64,000 nt of DNA from Hyphomicrobiales bacterium (GTDB taxonomy: Bacteria > Pseudomonadota > Alphaproteobacteria > Rhizobiales > Rhizobiaceae). The DNA is taken from contig UBNQ01000003.1 in the NCBI GenBank assembly GCA_900466875.1, forward strand, positions 129,536-193,535, in the 5' to 3' direction. Under the pieces are notes generated by a model that searched no databases, was not told the DNA's origin, and worked only from the letters and a program-made list of their open reading frames with translations. The position numbers and the translations under genes were made by a program. Of this stretch, positions 53,209 through 61,402 are shown piece after piece (within the stretch, counting starts at the first letter, position 1; each line of letters opens with the position of its first letter).

Positions 53209-54429
53209 ATGAAGATTGCAGTCATGGGCGGCGACGGTTTCATCGGATGGCCAACATCCCTTCACCTGTCCCATGCGGGCCACGAGGTCCATATTCTCGA
53301 CAATCTTTCCCGCCGCTGGATCGATACCGAACTCGGCGTGCAGTCTCTGACCCCGATGGACAGTATTCAGGAGCGCACCCGAATCTGGCACGCCGAGACA
53401 GGCCGGCGCATCCATTTCAACCTCATCGATCTCGCCAAGGACTACGAACTCCTGAAGAACTGGCTGGCCGAGCATCGCCCGGACGCGATCGTGCATTTCG
53501 CCGAACAGCGCGCCGCGCCCTATTCGATGAAGAGCGACCGCCACAAGAACTACACGGTCAACAACAACGTCAACGCCACTCATAATCTTCTCAATGCGCT
53601 TGTCGAACTCGATCTCGACACCCACCTCGTCCATCTCGGGACGATGGGCGTTTATGGCTACTCGACCGTCGGCGCGGCTATCCCCGAGGGTTACCTGCCG
53701 GTCGGTATCGAGACGATGGGCGGCGAGACGGTTTCGCAGGAAATCCTCTACCCATCCAATCCCGGCTCGATCTACCACATGACCAAGTGCCTTGATCAGC
53801 TCCTCTTCCAGTTCTACGCCAAGAACGACCGCTTACGGATTACCGACCTGCATCAGGGCATCGTCTGGGGCACCCATACGGTTGAGACGCGCATCCACGA
53901 GCAATTGATAAATCGCTTTGATTATGATGGGGATTACGGGACGGTCTTGAATCGTTTTCTCATCCAGGCCGCGATCGGATATCCGCTGACCGTACACGGA
54001 ACCGGTGGCCAGACCCGCGCTTTCATCCATGTGCAGGATTCGGTCCGCTGCATCGAGATCGCCCTCAGCAATCCCCCTGCCCGCGGCGGTCGCGTCGAGA
54101 TCTTCAACCAGATGACCGAGACGCACCGGGTTCGGGATCTGGCGGAGATGATTTCGAAGATGACCGGCGCCAAAATCGCCTGGCTGCCCAACCCGCGCAA
54201 GGAAGCCCCGGAAAACGACCTCGTGGTGAAGAACGAGAAATTCCTCGAACTCGGCCTGAAGCCTATCACGCTCGGCGAAGGCCTGCTGTCAGAGATCGTC
54301 GATGTTGCGAAGAAATACGCCTACCGCGTTGATCGCAGCCGCGTTCCCGCCGTTTCCGCCTGGACGAAGGACATTGCGGCAACCGTCGAGCGGGACCCGG
54401 AAGGCATACGGCTGAAGTCGGTTTCGTAA
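53209..54429 (+). CDS. sqdB: UDP-sulfoquinovose synthase
   Basis: Makes UDP-sulfoquinovose from UDP-glucose and sulfite for the sulfolipid SQDG. The 406-residue extended SDR begins KIAVMGGDGFIGWPTSLHL (NAD site at 7-13), with VHFAEQRAAPYSM, GTMGVYGYS and the catalytic YHMTK near 185, the exact SqdB pattern. GGAG lies seven bases upstream of the ATG. First gene of sqdBDC; a large palindromic repeat separates it from sqdD. Confidence 0.95.
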   Translation: MKIAVMGGDGFIGWPTSLHLSHAGHEVHILDNLSRRWIDTELGVQSLTPMDSIQERTRIWHAETGRRIHFNLIDLAKDYELLKNWLAEHRPDAIVHFAEQRAAPYSMKSDRHKNYTVNNNVNATHNLLNALVELDLDTHLVHLGTMGVYGYSTVGAAIPEGYLPVGIETMGGETVSQEILYPSNPGSIYHMTKCLDQLLFQFYAKNDRLRITDLHQGIVWGTHTVETRIHEQLINRFDYDGDYGTVLNRFLIQAAIGYPLTVHGTGGQTRAFIHVQDSVRCIEIALSNPPARGGRVEIFNQMTETHRVRDLAEMISKMTGAKIAWLPNPRKEAPENDLVVKNEKFLELGLKPITLGEGLLSEIVDVAKKYAYRVDRSRVPAVSAWTKDIAATVERDPEGIRLKSVS

Positions 54430-54479
54430 GCAGGACAGTAGACAGAGGGTCCGCGCTGAACGAGCGGAGCTATATTTCT

Positions 54480-54633
54480 CCCTCATTCCTGTGCCCTCGG
54501 GCTTCGCCCACGGAATGTCACAGGAATCCTCTCACGGCGCGTCTGCGCCGTGAGAGGACTCTACTAAAAATACTTCTTTTGCACCCAAAGACTTGGGTGC
54601 GCTGGATTCCTGTGACAAGCACAGGAATGAGGG
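54480..54633. repeat. Nested inverted-repeat element between sqdB and sqdD
   Basis: The outer arms CCCTCATTCCTGTGC (54480-54494) and its exact reverse complement (54619-54633) enclose a second perfect pair, TGTCACAGGAATCC (54516-54529) with its complement at 54604-54617. Inside are a 12-bp hairpin CTCTCACGGCGC/GCGCCGTGAGAG (54529-54556) and an 8-bp hairpin GCACCCAA/TTGGGTGC (54581-54600). The right end, a 30-bp unit of the two arms, looks like a dispersed rhizobial repeat; the left is its mirror copy with about 21 bp inserted. Confidence 0.85.
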
Positions 54634-54641
54634 GGACGGCG

Positions 54642-55493
54642 ATGCTCGGACAAGCAGCAGTAATATCTTCCAACGCCTTCGTCACGCTCGTGACCAACGC
54701 AGACTATATCAAAGGCGCCACCGCCCTCGTTCACTCGCTACGTCATACGGGCACATCAGCCGACATTGTCATCCTCCACACCGGCGCTGTCAGCGCAGAG
54801 GCACTGAACAGCCTCCAGTCGCTCGGCTGCCGCCTCATACACGTCGAGCATCTCCCGCTCTCCGACAGCTTCAATGAACGCCACGCCCGCAAAAACCTGC
54901 ATGGCGCGGCGCCCTTCACCAAGGGCCGCAAACCCGACTTCCACACACCGCTCGACAATTTCTGCAAGCTGCGCCTCTGGCAGCTCATAGAATATCGCAC
55001 CGTGGTCTTTCTCGATGCCGACGTAATCGTGCTGAAGAACATCGACAGGCTGTTCGGCTACCCCGAGTTCTCCGCAGCCCCGAATGTCTACGAGAGCCTC
55101 GCGGATTTCCACCGCCTGAACTCCGGCGTTTTCGTTGCAAAACCTTCCACGGAAACCTTCGAACGCATGCTTGTCGCCCTCGACCAGCCGGATGCCTTCT
55201 GGCGAAGAACCGACCAGACCTTTCTCGAAAGCTTCTTTCCCGATTGGCACGGCCTGCCGGTAACGATGAACATGCTGCAATATGTCTGGTTCAACATGCC
55301 GGCGCTTTGGGATTGGAGAAGCGTCGCCATCCTCCATTACCAATATGAAAAGCCGTGGGAGGTCGACCATCCGAAATCCGATCGGCTTCGTCCGCTGATT
55401 GACCTTTGGCACGCGTTTCATGAAGGAAAGCACATTCCCAATATCTCCACCCTCCCCGGTCCGCCGATTACCGAGGCCGGAGGCGCATCGTGA
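54642..55493 (+). CDS. sqdD: SqdD-type glycosyltransferase (GT8)
   Basis: A 283-residue glycogenin-like GT8 enzyme: FVTLVTNADYIKGA near 10, the metal-binding FLDADVIVLKN near 127 and LNSGVFVAKPS near 160. In Rhizobiaceae, SqdD transfers sulfoquinovose in the last part of sulfolipid synthesis. The ATG after GAGGGGG is preferred; a longer frame would run into the repeat element. The stop overlaps the sqdC start by 4 nt. Confidence 0.88.
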   Translation: MLGQAAVISSNAFVTLVTNADYIKGATALVHSLRHTGTSADIVILHTGAVSAEALNSLQSLGCRLIHVEHLPLSDSFNERHARKNLHGAAPFTKGRKPDFHTPLDNFCKLRLWQLIEYRTVVFLDADVIVLKNIDRLFGYPEFSAAPNVYESLADFHRLNSGVFVAKPSTETFERMLVALDQPDAFWRRTDQTFLESFFPDWHGLPVTMNMLQYVWFNMPALWDWRSVAILHYQYEKPWEVDHPKSDRLRPLIDLWHAFHEGKHIPNISTLPGPPITEAGGAS

Positions 55494-56371
55494 AGGTTCT
55501 GATTTCCGGCGGCACGGGGCTCGTCGGCCGTTATATCGTCGAGGGCCTTCTTTCGGCCGGTTATGCGATCGTGGTCGGCGCTCGCAAACCGCAATCAGCA
55601 GGCTTCTTTTCGCAACCGGTCGAATTCCGTCCGCTTCATCTCGATCCCAAAGGCGATCAGTCCAGCGCATTCGAAGGGATCGAAGCCTTTATCCATGCGG
55701 CATTCGATCATCTGCCGGGAAAATATCGTGGTGGTGAAGGCAGCGACCCGAAGCGCTTTCGCAGATTGAACCTCGATGGCTCGGTCAAACTGTTCGAGAC
55801 GGCCAAACGCACCGGTGTCAGACGAACAGTATTTCTCTCAAGCAGAGCCGTTTATGACGGCCTTCCGGCAGGAACAAAACTCACCGAAGACCTGGCGCTT
55901 CATCCCAATTCGCTCTACGGCGAGATCAAGCTTTGCTGCGAACAGGCTCTGAGCGCGCTGTCCGGCCCCGACTTTATCACGGCCTCATTGCGCGCCACCG
56001 GCGTTTATGGGGAATTCCGCCCCAACAAATGGGACGATCTCATCACCGACGCGCTCGCCGGCAAACCGCTTGCCCCACGCGCCGGCACGGAAGTTCACGG
56101 GCGGGATGTGGCCCAGGCGGTCCGTCTCCTGCTGCAATCCGAAACATCACTCATCGATGGCCAGAGCTTCAATATTTCCGACGTCACCGTCGATACGCGA
56201 AAGATCGTCGAGAAACTGGGCCTTTCGGCCCAGCTTGTTGCTTTCACAGCGCTTTCCGCCAACGTGATGGATATCGAAAAAATCAGCCGCATCGGCTGGC
56301 AGCCCGGTGGCATGCATCAGTTCGATCAGACGCTGGCGGTCCTCGCCCGCCAGTTGGGCAGCCCTCACTGA
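55490..56371 (+). CDS. sqdC: SqdC, NAD-dependent epimerase/reductase-like protein
   Basis: A 293-residue SDR-type protein: VLISGGTGLVGRYIVEGLL at the N-terminus binds the dinucleotide, FLSSRAVYDG and SLYGEIK (Tyr-x3-Lys) form the active site. In S. meliloti SqdC belongs to the sqdBDC operon for SQDG synthesis; its exact step is unsettled. The GTG start overlaps the sqdD stop. Its last seven bases overlap the end of the convergent gene at 56365. Confidence 0.85.
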   Translation: MKVLISGGTGLVGRYIVEGLLSAGYAIVVGARKPQSAGFFSQPVEFRPLHLDPKGDQSSAFEGIEAFIHAAFDHLPGKYRGGEGSDPKRFRRLNLDGSVKLFETAKRTGVRRTVFLSSRAVYDGLPAGTKLTEDLALHPNSLYGEIKLCCEQALSALSGPDFITASLRATGVYGEFRPNKWDDLITDALAGKPLAPRAGTEVHGRDVAQAVRLLLQSETSLIDGQSFNISDVTVDTRKIVEKLGLSAQLVAFTALSANVMDIEKISRIGWQPGGMHQFDQTLAVLARQLGSPH

Positions 56372-56763
56372 TGATGGGAAGCATGTCGCTGAACATTGCC
56401 GTCACGGCCATGGCGATTTGGCTGCCGTTTATCTTGTTTCCGGCTCTCGATGGACTTGGCCTGTTCTTCAGCCCATTTCTGCCCGGCATCGCCACCCCAT
56501 AAAAGCCAGGCAATATATCCGGTGGATGGCTCGTCATCATCGCCGAAATTCTCGGCGCGCTTATCCACCTTGTGACGGGCGAAATAGCTAACCATTCTTT
56601 TGACGGTCAGATCGGAAAGCGATTTGCGATGGTGCAGGTCGCGGGCGCGGGCAATACCGACAGTGGTTCCGCCGCGTCGGAATTTGGCCCTGAGTTTCAG
56701 CCCCTTTTCGGCAGCAGCCGCAACGTCTGCCGGCGGACGATTATCGAGGTCCTTTTCAGCCAT
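56365..56763 (-). CDS. Hypothetical protein with phage-associated motif
   Basis: A 132-residue basic protein. The segment with VGIARARDLHHRKSLSDLTVKRM and YFARHKVDKRAENFG (quoted in two parts) and WLLWGGDAGQKWA resembles a domain I have seen in phage structural and protease-linked proteins, but no phage gene is nearby. It overlaps the upstream HVA1 gene by 8 bp, so the two are coupled, behind a stress-type promoter. Function unknown. Confidence 0.65.
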   Translation of the reverse strand: MAEKDLDNRPPADVAAAAEKGLKLRAKFRRGGTTVGIARARDLHHRKSLSDLTVKRMVSYFARHKVDKRAENFGDDDEPSTGYIAWLLWGGDAGQKWAEEQAKSIESRKQDKRQPNRHGRDGNVQRHASHHQ

Positions 56764-56977
56764 GGGTCTTTTTCACCTCCGACTGACTTTTCAGCACACG
56801 GTCGCCATCGTCCTGCCTGATCAGCAAGGCCGGCTCCTTGTCGTCCGCCTTGCGCTTGATCGTCTTGCCCTTGATCCTACGCTCGACATCCCGGGTGATT
56901 TTTTGGGTGACCTTGCCCTCCGCTGTGGAGCGCCCCCATTTCCATTCGACTTCGTTTCCGACTTCGATTTTCTGCAT
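56756..56977 (-). CDS. HVA1/DUF2945 family small protein
   Basis: A 73-residue protein with the DUF2945 (hypervirulence-associated, Tudor-like) pattern: VGNEVEWKWGRSTAEGKV at the N-terminus, then TIKRKADDKEPALLI. Rhizobial members are often under the general stress sigma factor, and a GGAAC-type promoter lies 27 bp upstream. It is coupled to the next gene. Function unknown. Confidence 0.85.
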   Translation of the reverse strand: MQKIEVGNEVEWKWGRSTAEGKVTQKITRDVERRIKGKTIKRKADDKEPALLIRQDDGDRVLKSQSEVKKTHG

Positions 56978-57003
56978 GCATGGCTCCTTTTTGCTCTAAG
57001 GCA

Positions 57004-57028
57004 AACTCAAGGGGCCGGATGAGGTTCC
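57004..57028 (-). promoter_or_regulatory. EcfG/RpoE2-type promoter for the HVA1 operon
   Basis: On the minus strand GGAAC-N16-AGTT, one base off the consensus, five bases after the stop of the Nudix gene, so the HVA1 pair has its own start. Confidence 0.55.
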
Positions 57029-57032
57029 GAAA

Positions 57033-57560
57033 TCAGTTCTTCAGATCGAAATCGCCATCGCGCTGAACGACATGGCGTGGGGAAGTCGGCAAGCTCTCGA
57101 TCTCCTCGGCGATGAAATAGGGCGGGATATCGAGAGCCTTCAAAGCATCCCTTGTCGCCGATACCCATTTGAATTCGAGTTCATGGGTATCGACCACGCG
57201 ATGAACGATATCGGTCGGATGGAACGGAAAGGTCTCCGGCAGCTCCATCCGATAGTAGAAACCGAGCTCGTGCCAGTCCTTGCTCTCGTAGTGGAAAAAA
57301 TTCTCGGCCACCCAGAGCAGCGGCCCGATCTCGGCCGTCACGCCAAGCTCTTCGACCATCTCGCGTTTCAGCGTCTCTTCCGAGGTCTCGCCCATCTCGG
57401 CGCGCCCGCCCGGAAACGTCCAGAAGCTTTCATGAATGGCGCGATGGACGAGCACATGCCCGTCACGAAACGCCAGTCCGGCAATGCGCATCTGAAAAAT
57501 GCGCTTCGGCTTGAACTTCATCCGGATGCGAAGATCCTGTGGCTTATCCTTCTTATTCAT
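57033..57560 (-). CDS. Nudix hydrolase
   Basis: A 175-residue pyrophosphohydrolase. The Nudix box is complete: GGRAEMGE at about 70, with REMVEELG following at the fixed distance, so the metal-binding glutamates are present. The substrate (nucleotide sugar, dinucleotide, oxidised nucleotide) is not evident. Its start overlaps the ruvB stop by 8 bp, so it is co-transcribed with the ruv cluster. Confidence 0.85.
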   Translation of the reverse strand: MNKKDKPQDLRIRMKFKPKRIFQMRIAGLAFRDGHVLVHRAIHESFWTFPGGRAEMGETSEETLKREMVEELGVTAEIGPLLWVAENFFHYESKDWHELGFYYRMELPETFPFHPTDIVHRVVDTHELEFKWVSATRDALKALDIPPYFIAEEIESLPTSPRHVVQRDGDFDLKN

Positions 57561-58593
57561 CTTCCAGGCTCATGCGAAACTGCGCCGCTTCCATATCCTT
57601 CGGCGGCTGCAGGCCGAGATGTTTCCACGCAACGGCAGTCAGCACGCGCCCACGTGGCGTGCGCTGGATAAAACCCTGCTGGATCATATAGGGCTCGATA
57701 ATGTCCTCGATCGCGTCGCGAGGCTCCGAAAGACCCGCAGCGATCGTCTCGATCCCTACCGGGCCGCCGGCAAAATTCACCGCGATCATGTTGAGATAGC
57801 GTTTGTCGAGCTGATCGAAACCGGCATGGTCGACATTGAGGCGGATGAGCGCCTCATCGGCGATCTCCTTAGTCACGGCTTCCGCGCGGGCCACTTCGGC
57901 AAAATCGCGCACGCGACGCAAAAGACGTCCGGCAATACGCGGCGTCCCGCGTGCCCGACGGGCAATCTCGCGGGCACCGTCATCCGTCATCTTGAGGCCC
58001 ATCAACCGCGCCCCACGGCGCACGATGCCTTCCAGCTCCTCGACGGTATAGAAAGACAGCCGCACCGGAATGCCGAAACGGTCGCGCAGCGGCGTCGTCA
58101 GCAGGCCTATGCGGGTGGTGGCAGCCACCAGCGTAAATTTCGAAAGGTCGATCTTCACCGAACGCGCCGCCGGTCCCTCGCCGATGATCAGATCGAGCTG
58201 AAAATCCTCCATGGCGGGATAGAGGATTTCCTCGACCGCCGGATTGAGCCGATGGATTTCATCGATGAACAGCACGTCGCGTTCTTCGAGATTGGTCAGG
58301 AGCGCGGCCAGATCCCCCGCCTTGGCAATGACCGGGCCGGAGGTCGAGCGAAAATTGACGCCGAGTTCCTTCGCCATGATCTGCGCCAGCGTCGTCTTGC
58401 CGAGGCCGGGCGGACCGACAAACAGGACATGGTCCAGTGCCTCGCCGCGGTTCTTCGCCGCCTCGATGAAAATCTTCAGATTGGCACGCGCTTCTGCCTG
58501 GCCGGTAAACTCGTCCAGCGATTGAGGCCGCAAGGCCGTATCGAGATCTTCCCCCCGCTTTTCCGGCGAGATGAGGCGGTTGTCATCGGTCAT
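57553..58593 (-). CDS. ruvB: Holliday junction helicase subunit RuvB
   Basis: Hexameric AAA+ motor that drives branch migration with RuvA. The 346-residue product has Walker [11 protein letters not shown] near 64, Walker [11 protein letters not shown] near 108, the sensor block [10 protein letters not shown] near 154 and the C-terminal winged helix ([12 protein letters not shown]). Its ATG overlaps the vapC-1 stop by 4 nt (ATGA), so it depends on translation of the toxin gene ahead. Confidence 0.97.
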   Translation of the reverse strand: MTDDNRLISPEKRGEDLDTALRPQSLDEFTGQAEARANLKIFIEAAKNRGEALDHVLFVGPPGLGKTTLAQIMAKELGVNFRSTSGPVIAKAGDLAALLTNLEERDVLFIDEIHRLNPAVEEILYPAMEDFQLDLIIGEGPAARSVKIDLSKFTLVAATTRIGLLTTPLRDRFGIPVRLSFYTVEELEGIVRRGARLMGLKMTDDGAREIARRARGTPRIAGRLLRRVRDFAEVARAEAVTKEIADEALIRLNVDHAGFDQLDKRYLNMIAVNFAGGPVGIETIAAGLSEPRDAIEDIIEPYMIQQGFIQRTPRGRVLTAVAWKHLGLQPPKDMEAAQFRMSLEDE

Positions 58594-58994
58594 GCGAGTA
58601 ATTCCATTCCGGGCACGCGGGACGCGGCCTTTTTGTCGAAAGTTTTGATCGAGGTACAGCCCGCTTCACGTGAGCGGGCTGCGATAAGGGCATCGGCAAA
58701 GTCAGCCCTATCGGTGGCCGCAAGCCGCAGGGCTTTCACGACAAGATCATGGTGCTCTATCACCAAACCACGTGTCTGCAGCAATTTTCCGATCGCTGTC
58801 ATTGCATCCTGTTTTGAGAAACCAAGCCGAGACCTCAAAGCCCAATCGAGTTCAACGATAGCGATGAGTGTCAGGTAAGCGGTGTGAGACACACCCAGCC
58901 CTTCGGCAAAGCGCAATGCGGCTCGCCGCTGTTTGGGGTCATCATTCGTCAGAAAACGAACGACGACATTGGTATCAAGGCCGATCATCTTCAT
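58590..58994 (-). CDS. vapC: VapC-family PIN-domain toxin (pair 1)
   Basis: A 134-residue PIN ribonuclease. Acidic residues of the active site are present: Asp7 in [10 protein letters not shown], Glu48 in IVELDWAL, and Asp93/Asp97 in [10 protein letters not shown]. VapC toxins cut tRNA or rRNA. It overlaps the AbrB-type antitoxin gene by 4 nt upstream and ruvB by 4 nt downstream, placed between ruvA and ruvB. Confidence 0.9.
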   Translation of the reverse strand: MKMIGLDTNVVVRFLTNDDPKQRRAALRFAEGLGVSHTAYLTLIAIVELDWALRSRLGFSKQDAMTAIGKLLQTRGLVIEHHDLVVKALRLAATDRADFADALIAARSREAGCTSIKTFDKKAASRVPGMELLA

Positions 58995-59278
58995 GCGGCG
59001 ACATCGGAATTGCTACTGTCGTCCGTATCGAGAACGCTGTCTCCTGCCGCCTGCATGACGGCCGCATCAATCTCGTCCAGTGTAGCAGGGCCATTCGGAG
59101 GATCCCCGAGAAATCCTGCGAGATCCTTGAAGTCTATGTTCTTGGGCGTGACGACTATTTCTCCGTCCACGAGACTGTAGATCAGCTGGTCGCCGGTGCG
59201 GAGGTTGAGCGCCTCACGCATCTCTTTCGGAATGGTCACCTGCCCCTTGGCCGACAATACCGATTCCCATACTTTCAT
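58991..59278 (-). CDS. vapB: VapB antitoxin, AbrB/SpoVT fold (pair 1)
   Basis: A 95-residue antitoxin. The swapped-hairpin DNA-binding domain is at 6-48 (SVLSAKGQVTIPKEMREALN); the C-terminal acidic part with [10 protein letters not shown] would bind the toxin. AGGAG precedes the ATG. Its own promoter lies 30-55 bp upstream. Confidence 0.88.
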   Translation of the reverse strand: MKVWESVLSAKGQVTIPKEMREALNLRTGDQLIYSLVDGEIVVTPKNIDFKDLAGFLGDPPNGPATLDEIDAAVMQAAGDSVLDTDDSSNSDVAA

Positions 59279-59304
59279 TGGACCGCTCCTGCCTTGCTGT
59301 CCGA

Positions 59305-59333
59305 AAAATAGCAAATTTTCCGACTGAAGCCAA
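59305..59333 (-). promoter_or_regulatory. Promoter of vapBC pair 1
   Basis: On the minus strand TTGGCT and TATTTT are 17 bp apart, in the 66-bp gap between ruvA and vapB. This would also read into ruvB. Confidence 0.55.
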
Positions 59334-59344
59334 TTCGTCGGATT

Positions 59345-59959
59345 CTACCTCGCCAGTTCCTTCAATCCCAGCCGGATCAGCTTGGCGCTGTCCGCGCCTT
59401 CGCCCGCCGTCTTCAGCGCAGCCGCAACCGCATTGGCCGCCTGATCGCGCGAATAGCCGAGATTGGTCAGCGCCGACACCGCATCCGAAACCGGTGCGGC
59501 GGCAACACCCTCGCCCAATTCCTGTTTGAGACCGATATTGGCGGACGCCTCTCCGGCAAAGGCGGGCGCCTTGTTCTTGAGTTCCGTGACGAGACGCACC
59601 GCAACTTTCGGGCCGACGCCCGGAGCCCGCGAGACCGCTGTCTTGTCCTGCAGCGCGATTGCATTGGCGAGTTCGCCCGGTGTCATCGTCGAAAGAACCG
59701 CAAGCGCCACCTTCGAGCCGACACCCTGCACGCTCTGCAGCAAGCCGAACCACTCCCGCTCCAGCGCCGAAACGAAACCGAACAGTTTGAGCTGGTCCTC
59801 ACGCACATAGGTCTCGATGAACAGGATCGCTGCCTCACCGACATTCAGCCTGGAGAGTGTGCGCGACGAGCAGAAGGCCTCGTAACAGACACCATGCACA
59901 TCGATGAGCACATAGTCGGTGCCGATCTCGTCGATAGTGCCTTTGAGCTTGCCGATCAT
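59345..59959 (-). CDS. ruvA: Holliday junction DNA-binding protein RuvA
   Basis: Tetrameric scaffold that binds the four-way junction. The 204-residue product starts [13 protein letters not shown], contains two helix-hairpin-helix motifs ([18 protein letters not shown] near 75 and [18 protein letters not shown] near 110), and the C-terminal RuvB-binding domain ([16 protein letters not shown]). Its ATG overlaps the stop of vapC-2 by 4 nt, and its ribosome site AGGAC lies within that toxin gene. Confidence 0.96.
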   Translation of the reverse strand: MIGKLKGTIDEIGTDYVLIDVHGVCYEAFCSSRTLSRLNVGEAAILFIETYVREDQLKLFGFVSALEREWFGLLQSVQGVGSKVALAVLSTMTPGELANAIALQDKTAVSRAPGVGPKVAVRLVTELKNKAPAFAGEASANIGLKQELGEGVAAAPVSDAVSALTNLGYSRDQAANAVAAALKTAGEGADSAKLIRLGLKELAR

Positions 59960-60387
59960 AACTGATGTCCTGAAAGAGGGTGAGTGTCGGGCGCGATCAG
60001 TTCTATGCCCGGAAAATAGTTGCGATAGCCGGACGGGTCGCGCGTCAGCAAAGTATATCCACGGATCGTCGCATGCGCGCCGATGAAGAAATCCGGCAAC
60101 ACGCGCTCACGTCGTCCGCCAGCCGACCGATACCGGCGAAAGGCATAGGAGGCTGCAAACGCAGCCGACCATGGCAGGTTTTCACGAACGAACTGGTTGC
60201 GCGGCAAAAGCGCGTCCACCGTCTCGATATCATCGTAGCGGTAGGAGAACTCGGAAAAGATGATCTGATTGATCACCACGCTGCCGCGCGCCATAGCCCC
60301 CAGCAGCTGCTGGCGTGACCATTCGAGCCAGTTGCTATCTCGCACAGCAAGGTCGACGAGAATATTGGTATCGATGAGCGTTGCCAT
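59956..60387 (-). CDS. vapC: VapC-family PIN-domain toxin (pair 2)
   Basis: A 143-residue PIN protein unlike pair 1 in sequence: Asp in [11 protein letters not shown] near 6, Glu in [10 protein letters not shown] near 46 and Asp in [11 protein letters not shown] near 99 give a complete acidic site. I chose the ATG five bases after the antitoxin stop; a TTG three codons earlier would overlap it. The gene sits between ruvC and ruvA and ends inside the ruvA start codon. Confidence 0.88.
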   Translation of the reverse strand: MATLIDTNILVDLAVRDSNWLEWSRQQLLGAMARGSVVINQIIFSEFSYRYDDIETVDALLPRNQFVRENLPWSAAFAASYAFRRYRSAGGRRERVLPDFFIGAHATIRGYTLLTRDPSGYRNYFPGIELIAPDTHPLSGHQL

Positions 60388-60392
60388 GCGGT

Positions 60393-60644
60393 TCAACGAT
60401 CGCGCGTGATGCGCATGAGCTCATCGGCATCAACGGACTGGTCACCCGTACCACCCAGCTGGTCGAGCGTTGCGATGAAACGATCGAGCCGCGCACGATC
60501 CGCTTCAGCAGTCGCGCCATGCTTGGGCGCAAGAGTGATGACGCCGCCTTCTACACCGAAGATCACTTCGCTGTTTGGCGCAATACCGACCAGTTCGCGA
60601 AGATCCCGCGGAATGGTTACCTGCCCCTTGGATGTGACGCGCAT
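60393..60644 (-). CDS. vapB: VapB antitoxin, AbrB/SpoVT fold (pair 2)
   Basis: An 83-residue antitoxin. MRVTSKGQVTIPRDLREL is the standard start of the AbrB/MazE swapped hairpin, followed by a VIFGVEGGVITLAPK strand pair and an acidic toxin-binding end. AAAGGAGA precedes the ATG. It is preceded by its own promoter and palindrome. Confidence 0.9.
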   Translation of the reverse strand: MRVTSKGQVTIPRDLRELVGIAPNSEVIFGVEGGVITLAPKHGATAEADRARLDRFIATLDQLGGTGDQSVDADELMRITRDR

Positions 60645-60660
60645 GACTTTTCTCCTTTAA

Positions 60661-60693
60661 GTAAGAAAATATCTTACCTTGAGAACAAGTCAA
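60661..60693 (-). promoter_or_regulatory. Promoter and operator of vapBC pair 2
   Basis: On the minus strand TTGACT (60688-60693) and TATTTT (60666-60671) are 16 bp apart. A perfect palindrome GTAAGA-N5-TCTTAC (60661-60677) covers the -10 element, the expected place for autorepression by VapBC. Confidence 0.65.
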
Positions 60694-60711
60694 GAACAAA
60701 CGTATTCCCAC

Positions 60712-61221
60712 TCAACCCGCCAGTGCCTGGCGCATGCGGTTTCCGCCACGGTTATGGGCGTGGCAGATGGCGATGGCGAGCGCGTCTGCAGCATCATCGC
60801 CTTTGAATTCCGCCTTTGGCATCAGGATCCTCAGCATCATGTGGATTTGCTTCTTGTCGCCATGGCCGACACCGATGACCGACTTCTTCACGGCATTCGG
60901 TGCGTATTCCGAAACCGGTAACCCGGCCCGTGCCGGCACCAGCATGACAACGCCACGCGCCTGGCCGAGCTTCAGCGTCGCGACGGCATCCTTGTTGACG
61001 AAGGTCTGCTCCACCGCCGCCTCGTCCGGCTTGTAGGCATGAACGACTTCGGCCAAGCCGTCATGCAACTGGCAGAGACGGGAGGCGAGATCGAGATCCC
61101 CGTCCGACGTCACGGTGCCGGAGGCGACAAAGCGCAGGCTGTTGCCGATCGTCTCGATGACACCCCAGCCTGTACGACGAAGTCCGGGATCGATGCCGAT
61201 GATTCGAATGATGTCTGCCAT
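60712..61221 (-). CDS. ruvC: Holliday junction endonuclease RuvC
   Basis: Dimeric resolvase. The 169-residue product has the RNase H-like active site: Asp11 in [11 protein letters not shown], Glu in AAVEQTFVN near 69, and the C-terminal [15 protein letters not shown] (two Asp near 145). First gene of the ruv cluster; 67 bp separate it from vapB-2. Confidence 0.96.
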   Translation of the reverse strand: MADIIRIIGIDPGLRRTGWGVIETIGNSLRFVASGTVTSDGDLDLASRLCQLHDGLAEVVHAYKPDEAAVEQTFVNKDAVATLKLGQARGVVMLVPARAGLPVSEYAPNAVKKSVIGVGHGDKKQIHMMLRILMPKAEFKGDDAADALAIAICHAHNRGGNRMRQALAG

Positions 61222-61295
61222 GTCTCACCCTACCTTCACCCGCCCTTGATAGCCATCGAAATATGAACAAAACGGAAACATCGAATTCGGTCTGG

Positions 61296-61314
61296 TTAAC
61301 GCGCCGCTAACCAT
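61296..61314 (+). promoter_or_regulatory. CtrA-like site upstream of the chemoreceptor-like gene
   Basis: TTAA-N7-CTAACCAT, one base from the TTAA-N7-TTAA CtrA consensus and containing the CAT extension, about 90 bp before the ATG. Confidence 0.45.
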
Positions 61315-61402
61315 ATGTCGCTCTACTAACATAACCCGTGCAACGACGGCCGCTTTTCCGCGTTCTGGGTGTTCTCGAATGATACGAGAGGGAGAGAGGG
61401 CG

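Noticed and set aside
56365..56763. Prophage remnant
   Set aside because: One phage-like motif in a single gene with no integrase, capsid or tail genes nearby is not enough.
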